Positions 1 to 4,680 of a stretch of 8,497 nt of DNA are shown in pieces (positions within the stretch are counted from its first letter, which is position 1; each line of letters opens with the position of its first letter). Origin of the DNA: JBCBZH01 sp039815415 (GTDB taxonomy: Bacteria; Bacteroidota; Rhodothermia; Rhodothermales; Rubricoccaceae); NCBI GenBank assembly GCA_039815415.1, contig JBCBZH010000194.1, positions 1 to 8,497 of the forward strand, given 5' to 3'. The translations under genes and the position numbers were made by a program. Below the pieces are notes generated by a model that did not search any database, was not told where the DNA came from, and saw only the letters and a program-made list of their open reading frames with translations.

Positions 1-299
1 CGAGGTTCCTCGCTCTCATCCGGAGCAGCTTCGAACACGAGCCAGTGGGCGTCGCCGACGCGCTCGCGCCTGAGCTTCACCACCTGGCGCGAGACGACAA
101 GGTCGGTCGCACACTCATCGCTGAGGCGCGTTTTCTCGCCAGTCACCGCGTTGACCACCTGCGCCTCGGCAAGCCCGGTGCGTCCGGGACCGGACGCACC
201 GGCAGGGAGTCCCCGAAGCGTGGTACCAGGCGCATCGAGCAGGGCGAGCGCCTGCATGGGCGAAGAGACGTGAGAAGTCGTTGGTGCGGTGGCGATCAT
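1..299 (-). CDS. Hypothetical protein, 3' part beyond the left edge
   Basis: An open frame starts at an ATG whose last bases form ATGA with the stop of the upstream 79-aa winged-helix gene, and it runs without a stop to the left edge, so only the first ~99 residues are visible. The N-terminal ~45 residues are rich in A, G, P and T. A more ordered part follows (about residues 55-92: AEAQVVNAVTGEKT, then VVSRQVVKLRRERVGDAHW), with alternating charged and hydrophobic residues that could be a small wing or strand-helix fold. I do not recognise the family. The four-base overlap and shared strand make it the next gene of the early operon, so a role in replication or early regulation is plausible but unproven. 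A 28-bp palindrome (175-202) sits inside the coding sequence. Confidence 0.6.
   Translation of the reverse strand, partial: MIATAPTTSHVSSPMQALALLDAPGTTLRGLPAGASGPGRTGLAEAQVVNAVTGEKTRLSDECATDLVVSRQVVKLRRERVGDAHWLVFEAAPDESEEP
175..202. repeat. 28-bp near-perfect palindrome (13-bp arms) inside a gene
   Basis: The arm CCGGTGCGTCCGG is followed by a 2-base centre (GA) and then its exact reverse complement CCGGACGCACCGG. The arms were matched base by base and are perfect. It lies within the partial CDS on the minus strand, encoding an A-G-P-rich stretch. There is no T-run on either side, so it is not a classic intrinsic terminator. It could be an mRNA hairpin, a protein-binding site or a REP-like insertion. 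Confidence 0.8.
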
Positions 300-535
300 T
301 GTGCTGGGCGCCAGACGTAGGCGGCGTGCTTGACGGTGGGCGGGGCGGCTTCGCGCTCGACGAACCCCGCTCGCTCGTAGCGATCGAGGCGCATTGCAGC
401 GGTGGTGTGGATGAGCCCCATTCGGTCGGCGAGCTGGCGTGACGTGCAAGGGCCGGACTCAGCGACGAGCTCACGGAGAGCGCGCAGCGTGAGACCGAGC
501 GTTGTGGCCTGGATGTTGGTGCGTGGGGTGATCAT
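296..535 (-). CDS. Small winged-helix DNA-binding protein
   Basis: A 79-aa protein with the layout of a MarR/ArsR-like winged helix. Helix 1 is about residues 15-27 (GLTLRALRELVAE). The helix-turn-helix is about 32-56 (TSRQLADRMGLIHTTAAMRLDRYERAG). A short beta-wing follows (FVERE ... YVWRP). It consists of little more than the wHTH, so it probably binds DNA as a dimer or with a partner. The ATG shares one base with the stop of the helicase loader (TGATG), and its own stop overlaps the next gene's start (ATGA), so it is translationally coupled inside the replication operon. It could be an early-gene regulator or a replication accessory factor. The fold assignment is from motif reading and is fairly sure; the biological role is unknown. 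Confidence 0.75.
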   Translation of the reverse strand: MITPRTNIQATTLGLTLRALRELVAESGPCTSRQLADRMGLIHTTAAMRLDRYERAGFVEREAAPPTVKHAAYVWRPAQ

Positions 536-1446
536 CAGATGCGGGGGGCTTTGCGCAGCGACGGGCCAGAGAGCGTGTGGACCTCGCAGCTCTCGCGGAC
601 CCGGTCGGCGATGCGCGGGTCGAACTGATCCGCCATCTCGTCAAGCGAGCCGTAGTTGGCCGAGATGAGCGTTGGGCGGAAATGCGCTGCCCTCTCGGCA
701 ATCACCGAGAGCACTAGGCGGCGGCGGTCTTCGGTCTCCTGCACGGGGCCTCGGCTGCGGAACGGGTCGCCCAGGTCGTCGATAACGAGCACCGCGCAGC
801 GCTGGAGGTTGACCTCGACCGTGTCGGCCAAGGGCGTCCCGTAGTGGCGGCGAATGGCGGCCACCAGGGAAGCGTAGGTGGTCCAGACGACGGGGACACC
901 CCGGGCTCGGACGGCAGCAGCTAGCGCGGCCAGCATGTAGCTCTTGCCCGTGCCGACGGGACCGAACAGGCAGAGTCCGGCGCCGGGGCGTCGTCCCTCC
1001 CGGAACGCTGCCTCGAAACGCTCCACCGCCGCCGTGGCGTCGTGGCGCTGACGGCGCAGCTCCGCCGCTTCGGCGTTCTGGACGGACGCGCGACACTCGC
1101 CGAGTGTCGCGCCCGCAAGCCGAGCTGGTGTCTGGCAGGCGCGGTCCCCCGCGGCGGCCGCTAGCTCGAAGGCCGCGCGGCGTCGCTGGCCATCGGGGCA
1201 GGCGCAAAACCGGCGACCCAGTGGGCCGTCACGGTCGGATTCGCCGCAGGCGCAGCGGATGCCATCGGAGGTGTAGGGCTCGAGCCCTCGCGCAGCCTCG
1301 GCCTGCCCCTCGGCAAACGCCTTAGCCAGCGGACCCGTCGAGCGGTGGACCCCAGGCACCGCGCCGGGGAGTGTCTCGCTGAGACGGACGAGCTGGCGCT
1401 CCCGTCGAGCTGGAAGACGGTGACTGTTCTCGGCGGAGGTGCTCAT
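535..1446 (-). CDS. DnaC/IstB-like helicase loader (AAA+ ATPase) with Zn-ribbon
   Basis: A 303-aa protein. Residues 65-83 hold a CxC...CxC zinc-ribbon (C65, C67, C81, C83), as found in many phage DnaC-like loaders. The AAA+ core follows: Walker A at 162-169 (GPVGTGKS), Walker B at 219-225 (VLVIDDL), a sensor-1-like segment ISAN at 261-264, and DPRIADRVRE at 276-285, which carries the probable arginine finger. Proteins of this family load replicative helicase DnaB onto origin DNA. No helicase gene is visible here, so the host's DnaB is the likely client. It lies directly downstream of the DnaD/O-like initiator, the usual initiator-loader pairing. The ATG at 1446 is chosen because third-position G/C is already high from there, but it overlaps the initiator gene by 125 bases; a GTG near 1364 is an alternative. 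A 25-bp palindrome (1088-1112) lies inside the gene. An open frame continues upstream to 2379 but is a shadow of the initiator gene. Confidence 0.88.
   Translation of the reverse strand: MSTSAENSHRLPARRERQLVRLSETLPGAVPGVHRSTGPLAKAFAEGQAEAARGLEPYTSDGIRCACGESDRDGPLGRRFCACPDGQRRRAAFELAAAAGDRACQTPARLAGATLGECRASVQNAEAAELRRQRHDATAAVERFEAAFREGRRPGAGLCLFGPVGTGKSYMLAALAAAVRARGVPVVWTTYASLVAAIRRHYGTPLADTVEVNLQRCAVLVIDDLGDPFRSRGPVQETEDRRRLVLSVIAERAAHFRPTLISANYGSLDEMADQFDPRIADRVRESCEVHTLSGPSLRKAPRI
1088..1112. repeat. 25-bp perfect palindrome (12-bp arms) inside the loader gene
   Basis: The arm GCGCGACACTCG is followed by one central C and then its exact reverse complement CGAGTGTCGCGC. It falls between the Zn-ribbon and AAA+ core coding parts, in the stretch encoding GATLGECRA. 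No T-run follows. It could form a strong mRNA hairpin or bind a dimeric protein. Confidence 0.8.
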
Positions 1447-2203
1447 CGAAGGTCTGGATGATGCCGGGCACGTTGCGCTCGTTGCGCCCTGGGCTGGTGT
1501 GGTAGGTCGTGACGTGCTCTCCCCAGGCCCGGCACTCCTCGGCGCCTGAGCTGGCGAAGCGCCGAGCGATGGCCTCAGCGTGGAAGAGCGCGGGCCAACT
1601 GCCAGTGATGCGCTCGTAGATCTCGACGGCCTCGCTCCGGTAGGCGTCTCCCTGTGGACGGTCCTCGTGCGCGCGCGCGGGCTCACCCCCACTCCCTGAA
1701 TCTGAGGTTTGAATGGTCTGTTCTTGTTTGTCCGGCGCATGTCTGGCGCTGTCCGGCGTGTGTCTGGCAACCTGCTCCCCTGAGCTGGAATCGCCGCTTT
1801 TTGTCCGGCGCGTGTCCGGCGCTTGTCTGGCGCTGTCCGGCAGGGCGTCTGAGTAGAAGGCTCGCCAGCCCTCGATGCGATCCCGAATCCAGGGCTCGGC
1901 ACCTGCCACGATCCGACCGTCTGAACGTGTCCGCTCTTTGCGCCCGGCCCAGGCTTCGGCGACTCGGCTCTTGGGCCACGACCATCGCTCGGCGTAGTAC
2001 CGGACGGCATGGAGCATCCCGGTCGGCTGCGCGCGGCGCCCGTAGAACTCGATGAGGTCGAGATCGAGCATGAGGTCGGCTGCCGCCTCGTCGTCGCTGA
2101 ACTCCTCTCCGAGCTGGGCCTTGATGTTGAGCAGGTCGCGGAGGACTCGTCCGGGGACGGGAAACAGGTATGGACGAGCACTCGTCCTTGGTCGGTCTGA
2201 CAC
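1322..2203 (-). CDS. Phage replication initiator, DnaD/lambda-O-like, carrying iterons
   Basis: A 293-aa protein. The N-terminal part (about 35-90) looks like the winged helix of phage initiators: FSDDEA, then PTGMLHAVRYYAERWSWPKSRVAEAW, matching the family pattern in which a short helix is followed by W-x-W-x-K-x-x-V. A hydrophilic linker (about 118-185) contains repeated PDSAR and APD peptides. The C-terminal segment (about 188-258) is helical and ends in RNVPGIIQTFDEHLR, which resembles the C-terminal helix of DnaD-like phage proteins. These proteins bind the phage origin and recruit the helicase loader, encoded immediately downstream. The linker DNA holds two blocks of four helically phased repeats. 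The start is a GTG at 2203 without a clear ribosome site; it lies 28 bases after the RecT-like stop. Its 3' end overlaps the loader gene by 125 bases, and the last ~35 residues are low-complexity. Confidence 0.75.
   Translation of the reverse strand: MSDRPRTSARPYLFPVPGRVLRDLLNIKAQLGEEFSDDEAAADLMLDLDLIEFYGRRAQPTGMLHAVRYYAERWSWPKSRVAEAWAGRKERTRSDGRIVAGAEPWIRDRIEGWRAFYSDALPDSARQAPDTRRTKSGDSSSGEQVARHTPDSARHAPDKQEQTIQTSDSGSGGEPARAHEDRPQGDAYRSEAVEIYERITGSWPALFHAEAIARRFASSGAEECRAWGEHVTTYHTSPGRNERNVPGIIQTFDEHLRREQSPSSSSTGAPARPSQRDTPRRGAWGPPLDGSAG
1729..1768. repeat. Iteron block 1: four TGTCYGGC units at 10-11 bp spacing
   Basis: Copies of TGTC(C/T)GGC start at 1729, 1740, 1750 and 1761, giving spacings of 11, 10 and 11 bases, so all face the same side of the helix. 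They lie in the linker region of the initiator gene. A relatively AT-rich stretch (about 1697-1728, including GGTTTGAATGG and TTCTTGTTT) is adjacent and is a plausible unwinding element. Together these suggest an origin of replication bound by the initiator. The repeat itself is read directly; the origin function is inference. Confidence 0.75.
1802..1841. repeat. Iteron block 2: four TGTCYGGC units at 10-11 bp spacing
   Basis: Copies start at 1802, 1813, 1824 and 1834 (spacings 11, 11 and 10). The block begins 73 bases after the start of block 1. The 11-11-10 order puts units in different codon frames from one another (read as P-D, A-R and R-R-T on the coding strand), yet the 8-base core is kept. 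This points to selection on the DNA. Same interpretation as block 1. Confidence 0.75.
2172..2187. repeat. Palindrome GGACGAG-CA-CTCGTCC at the initiator start
   Basis: Perfect 7-bp arms with a 2-base centre, within codons 6-11 of the initiator gene. A near-identical 16-mer (14 of 16 bases) occurs at 6510-6525, just upstream of the HTH gene start. It may be an operator shared by the two genes or a chance similarity. Confidence 0.6.
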
Positions 2204-2231
2204 GGGGAGGCGCTATGGGAGGCGTGGCAGA

Positions 2232-3212
2232 TCACGATTTGCGCCGCTTGGCCTCGGCCAGGATCTCCGAGCACAGGCGGTTCTTGAGGTGGCTCGGCCA
2301 CGACGCAATGGCTTCCTCGAACCAGGCATTGAGCGTCTCCTTGGAGGCGTCGGACACCAGCTCGATGCGCTCGGCGCACAAGGCCTCCAGCTCGTCAGGC
2401 GAGGCACTCTCGGTGCCCGCTTTGGGCTGGCGCAGAGAGTCGCTGGGAGGGGACTCTACGGGCGCGGGCTCGATCACCTCGGCCTCCTCGACGACACCAG
2501 CGTCACTCTCTGCTACATCCTGCCCGGGCCCGACGTACAGCTCTTCGCCGGGGAAGCCAATTCGACGATCATCCCCGCTAGCTCGAGCTGGCGAGGGCGA
2601 TGTGGCCTCGCCAACCGGCACGCCCTCCTCGTCGGTTGCTGCGCCCATCTCGTCAGGTGTGTAGACCGGCCCGCCGAACACGTCCGGACAGAACCAGCGG
2701 CAGCCGTTGGTCAGCGCCCGCGCGTGCAGCATGTTGCGAGGAAACTTGCCCATGTTCTGGGTGCCCGCCCGCTTGGCGTCGGCGGCGGTGAACACGCTCT
2801 CACCGATCTTCTCAAGGCTTCCGTCGGGCTGGCGCTCGAAGAAGTCGATCTGGACTCGCTGGTCGCTGATCTCAGCCACCCGGAAGTCGTAGCGCGGGTG
2901 CTGCTTGATCGCAGCTGCAATGAGCGTGGCGCCCAACGTGGCCTTGCCCTTGACGACGTGGACGCCGTTCATGGAGGCGATCGGCGGGAAGCCCATTTCG
3001 CGTCCAGCCAGGATCTTGACGACGGCCTGCTGGGCGGTCCGCACGTCGGGAAACATGCCCGACTTGGCGAAGGCGCCGGCGATCCGGACGACCTCGTCGA
3101 GAGTGGTGAGCGCGATGGTCCCGGCCTTCGGGCTGGCGACCAGGACGGGCTTCTCGACGAGGGCGAGGTCGCCTCGCCGCGTGAGCGCCTGGGTGCGTGC
3201 GGGCTCAGACAT
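2232..3212 (-). CDS. RecT/Red-beta-like single-strand annealing protein
   Basis: A 326-aa protein. The core (about 38-190) has the features I associate with RecT-like phage annealing proteins: an N-terminal helix (LDEVVRIAGAFAKSGMF), then AVVKILAGREMGFPPIASMNGVHVV, then KATLGATLIAAAI, a beta segment (YDFRVAEI...VQIDFFER), the FTAADAKRAG stretch, and KFPRNMLHARALTNGCRWFCPDVFGGPVYTPDEM near its end. Such proteins coat and anneal complementary single strands during recombination-dependent replication. Residues ~191-270 are an acidic, proline- and serine-rich linker. Residues 272-326 form a charged helical tail of unknown role. No partner exonuclease gene is visible in the window. The ATG at 3212 overlaps the stop of the 37-aa membrane gene by 8 bases. 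The family call rests on motif recognition, not on a search. Confidence 0.68.
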   Translation of the reverse strand: MSEPARTQALTRRGDLALVEKPVLVASPKAGTIALTTLDEVVRIAGAFAKSGMFPDVRTAQQAVVKILAGREMGFPPIASMNGVHVVKGKATLGATLIAAAIKQHPRYDFRVAEISDQRVQIDFFERQPDGSLEKIGESVFTAADAKRAGTQNMGKFPRNMLHARALTNGCRWFCPDVFGGPVYTPDEMGAATDEEGVPVGEATSPSPARASGDDRRIGFPGEELYVGPGQDVAESDAGVVEEAEVIEPAPVESPPSDSLRQPKAGTESASPDELEALCAERIELVSDASKETLNAWFEEAIASWPSHLKNRLCSEILAEAKRRKS

Positions 3213-3318
3213 GGAACAGGTAGTGGATGCCCGCCACCAGCGCGACGGCTGCGGCGGCGAGGAGGACGATCAGTGCGTAGAGCTGGGCGTCCGTGAGGGG
3301 TTCGTTCCAGCGGCTCAT
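3205..3318 (-). CDS. 37-aa single-helix membrane protein
   Basis: A very short gene with both ends fixed by overlaps. Its ATG forms ATGA with the stop of the upstream 113-aa gene, and its TGA lies 8 bases inside the start of the RecT-like gene. The protein is a short polar N-terminus (MSRWNEPLTDAQLY), one strongly hydrophobic helix (about 15-35, ALIVLLAAAAVALVAG), and a tail ending HYLFHV, so a single-pass inner-membrane protein is the natural reading. I do not recognise a family. Its place between an unknown early gene and an annealing protein is unusual for a membrane peptide. Possible roles are membrane tethering of replication, an exclusion peptide, or only a translational coupler for the next gene. 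Coding status is inferred from the exact fit into the operon and the clean hydrophobic profile. Confidence 0.65.
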   Translation of the reverse strand: MSRWNEPLTDAQLYALIVLLAAAAVALVAGIHYLFHV

Positions 3319-3656
3319 GCGGCGACCTCCCGGAGGACCTGAGACCCGTAGGCCTGTCTCGCTCGCCAGCTCGCAGCGTCGGCGCGTGCCAGGCTCTTGG
3401 CTGCCACCAGTGCCGTCCGCGCGTTGCGGCGAGCCCAGGGTGGCAGCATGTCTGCCCCGCTGGCGACGGTGCGGCCTTCGATCTGGATGATGAGGCCGAT
3501 CACGCGAGGTTCAGGCCAGTGAACGCTTCGGTCCACCGTGACGGCGATCTCGGCGCCGGTGTCACGGTCGAGGACGCGCCAGTGGTCGATGTGGCCGATG
3601 CGCTTGAAGCACTTCGGCTCGGTGGCCTGTCGGAAAGTGTCGGTTCGGTCGGCCAT
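3315..3656 (-). CDS. Conserved-looking hypothetical early phage protein
   Basis: A 113-aa soluble protein. The first half reads as beta-strands (CFKRIGHIDHWRVLDRDTG, then AEIAVTVDRS, then RVIGLIIQIEGR), which suggests a small beta-domain. The second half is helical and basic (WARRNARTALVAAKSLARADAASWRARQAYG), compatible with nucleic-acid contact. No family was recognised. The chosen ATG at 3656 shares one base with the preceding gene's stop (TGATG); a GTG one codon earlier is possible. Its stop overlaps the 37-aa membrane gene. Position in the early operon, upstream of the annealing protein, suggests a recombination or replication accessory, but this is inference from context only. Confidence 0.65.
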   Translation of the reverse strand: MADRTDTFRQATEPKCFKRIGHIDHWRVLDRDTGAEIAVTVDRSVHWPEPRVIGLIIQIEGRTVASGADMLPPWARRNARTALVAAKSLARADAASWRARQAYGSQVLREVAA

Positions 3657-4267
3657 CACGCAGCCTCTGCGGATGTCACATCCGCACGCCGAGCTGTCTG
3701 CTGCATCACCGCAGCGCGGGTGATCTGGGCGGCTTCCTCTGCAGTCAAGCCGGAGAGCGTCGTCAGCTCGCGGCCCAGCACCGAGCTAGCGAACGCGTAG
3801 TGGTTCTTGACCCCGTAGCCGCCCAGTGTGGCGTGGAGTGCGGAGCCGCGCGTCTTGTAGGTCCGACCGCGGTTGTGACATCCACGCGGGCGGTCCCCCG
3901 GCCCTGCCGCCAGCTCGAGGCCCACTCCCCCACTGGGGAAGTCAGGCGCGGGCTGCCGGTGGGTGGGCAGGGCCGGGCGATCCGAGGCCCGACGAGCGGC
4001 CTGCTCGAAGGCGAGGTGCGCCTCCACGGCATCGCCGACGGGCACCATCAGCACCCACAGGATGCCCGTGCCGACCCCCAGCGATATGCTGGCATCGAGA
4101 CCGGCCTCGTGGAGGATGCCACGGTCGCGGTTGGCGTCGTCGTAGTCCGCGTAGCCTCGCAGCACGTGGACGCTCGTGCCGACGTAGGCCGAGAGTGCTG
4201 CGCTGGTGGCGGCAGGGTCGCGAGGCTTTCGGCCTCCGGGGATGAGTCTTAGTTTGGGGCGAGCCAT
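3656..4267 (-). CDS. Two-part hypothetical: DUF2007-like front, phage helical C-terminus
   Basis: A 203-aa protein. Residues about 33-92 (VHVLRGYADYDDANRDRGIL, then HEAGLDASI, then WVLMVPVGDAVEAHLAFEQA) resemble the DUF2007 fold: a first strand, a helix placed over a leader-like 'eAgl', a central strand, then V-P-x-x-D-A-x-x-A at the end. Residues ~93-140 are a proline- and glycine-rich linker. Residues 141-190 (SALHATLGGYGVKNHYAFASSVLGRELTTL...LTAEEAAQITRAA) resemble the helical S-x-LT-x-x-EA-x-x-I module seen at C-termini of several phage replication or recombination proteins, including Mu GemA-like ones. The start at MARPK is preferred. A GTG at 4363 would overlap the excisionase-like gene by 23 bases, and the added codons show mixed third positions. 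Function unknown; domain readings are tentative. Confidence 0.6.
   Translation of the reverse strand: MARPKLRLIPGGRKPRDPAATSAALSAYVGTSVHVLRGYADYDDANRDRGILHEAGLDASISLGVGTGILWVLMVPVGDAVEAHLAFEQAARRASDRPALPTHRQPAPDFPSGGVGLELAAGPGDRPRGCHNRGRTYKTRGSALHATLGGYGVKNHYAFASSVLGRELTTLSGLTAEEAAQITRAAVMQQTARRADVTSAEAA
3669..3685. repeat. 17-bp perfect dyad at the 3' end of a gene
   Basis: GCGGATGT, one C, then ACATCCGC: perfect 8-bp arms. It lies within the last ten codons of the upstream gene, 13 bases before its stop and just ahead of the next gene's coupled start. It could be a hairpin controlling coupling, or a binding site. No T-run follows. Confidence 0.7.
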
Positions 4268-4340
4268 GATTCTGTTTGCTAGGTGAGTGGCTTCGTGAGC
4301 CCGGACGGTTGCGCCCGTCGCGGGCTCGCTTCGTGAATGG
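4268..4340. other. Short untranslated gap with hairpin and 9-bp direct repeat
   Basis: This is the only sizeable gap in the leftward operon. It contains the stem GCCCG-TCG-CGGGC (4313-4325) and two copies of GCTTCGTGA (4290-4298 and 4328-4336). If the next gene starts at the GTG at 4363 instead, this stretch is coding. Its role is not clear. Confidence 0.4.
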
Positions 4341-4574
4341 CTATTCGGCGACGGCGTATCCACGCCCGTAGCGCTCCTCGACAGGGCGTTCGTCGAGTTG
4401 GTGAGGCGGCTCAGCAGGCACTTTCACCGCCTCGATAGCGGACACAGGAATGCGCCACTGGCGCCCGACCTGGAAGGCCCCCGCCAGCTCGCCACGGTGA
4501 CAAAGGCGGCGGATCGTTCGGACGTGGACCTTTAGCCGGTCAGCGGCCTGCTTGGGAGTGAGGAGGTCAGACAT
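4341..4574 (-). CDS. Excisionase/MerR-type DNA-binding protein
   Basis: A 77-aa protein with the classic HTH_17 (excisionase-family, MerR-like winged helix) layout: LLTPKQAADRLKVHVRTIRRLCHRGEL as helix-turn-helix, then AFQVGRQWRIPVSAIEAV as wing and following strand. Such proteins bind short DNA sites as excisionases or as small regulators. This is the first gene of the leftward early operon, the position of Cro in lambda-type phages, so it may act as a Cro-like counterpart to the S24 repressor, as an excisionase, or both. The ATG at 4574 is chosen because the fold begins five residues later and the promoter lies just upstream; no strong ribosome site is seen. The open frame continues upstream to 4718 through the promoter, which is not believable coding. 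Confidence 0.85.
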   Translation of the reverse strand: MSDLLTPKQAADRLKVHVRTIRRLCHRGELAGAFQVGRQWRIPVSAIEAVKVPAEPPHQLDERPVEERYGRGYAVAE

Positions 4575-4620
4575 GAGCGGATGAGAGAGGGCCGTGTATC
4601 TTTCTGTCCGGCGTGTCCGT

Positions 4621-4649
4621 AGGGTATCAAACATCTGGACAGATGTCAA
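4621..4649 (-). promoter_or_regulatory. Leftward early promoter (sigma70-like)
   Basis: On the minus strand a perfect TTGACA (4649-4644) is followed by a 17-base spacer and TACCCT (4626-4621). Transcription would start near 4614, about 40 bases before the excisionase-like ATG. GATGTTTG (4635-4628) within the spacer also resembles the Bacteroidota -7 element TAnnTTTG, so the true -10 is not certain. This would drive the whole early operon. Confidence 0.65.
4631..4646. promoter_or_regulatory. Candidate repressor operator ACATCT-N4-AGATGT
   Basis: Perfect 6-bp inverted repeat with a 4-base centre (GGAC). It fills the spacer of the leftward promoter and touches its -35, so a bound dimer would block the early operon. 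The divergently encoded S24 repressor is the obvious ligand; the excisionase-like protein is the alternative. Confidence 0.65.
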
Positions 4650-4660
4650 TATCCCAGACA

Positions 4661-4680
4661 CAAGAAGTACCACTTTCTTG
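4661..4680. promoter_or_regulatory. Second inverted repeat CAAGAA-N8-TTCTTG at the repressor start
   Basis: Perfect 6-bp arms that end on the candidate TTG start codon of the repressor gene. It could be a second operator for autoregulation, or an mRNA hairpin limiting repressor translation. It also contains the only SD-like bases (AGAAG) near that start. Confidence 0.45.

Noticed and set aside
175..202. Intrinsic terminator
   Set aside because: The stem is strong but no T-run follows on either strand, and the operon's open frame continues through it.
535..1446. Transposition ATPase (MuB/IstB of a transposable phage)
   Set aside because: There is no transposase gene nearby, and the adjacent DnaD/O-like initiator with iterons fits theta-type phage replication better.
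1729..1841. CRISPR-like array
   Set aside because: Units are 8 bases at 10-11 base spacing with no spacers, and they lie inside a coding sequence; helical phasing fits iterons.
1447..2379. Upstream extension of the helicase loader frame to 614 aa
   Set aside because: This part runs antiparallel in frame to nothing known, is Ser/Arg/Pro-rich, and overlaps the convincing initiator and RecT-like genes on the same strand; it is a shadow produced by high GC.
2052..3296. Rightward 414-aa open frame
   Set aside because: It lies opposite the RecT-like gene and initiator start, has no recognisable domain, and its composition fits an antisense shadow.
4594..4677. GTG-start extension of the repressor
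   Set aside because: It would translate through the operator and the divergent promoter; the DNA-binding domain begins after 4693.
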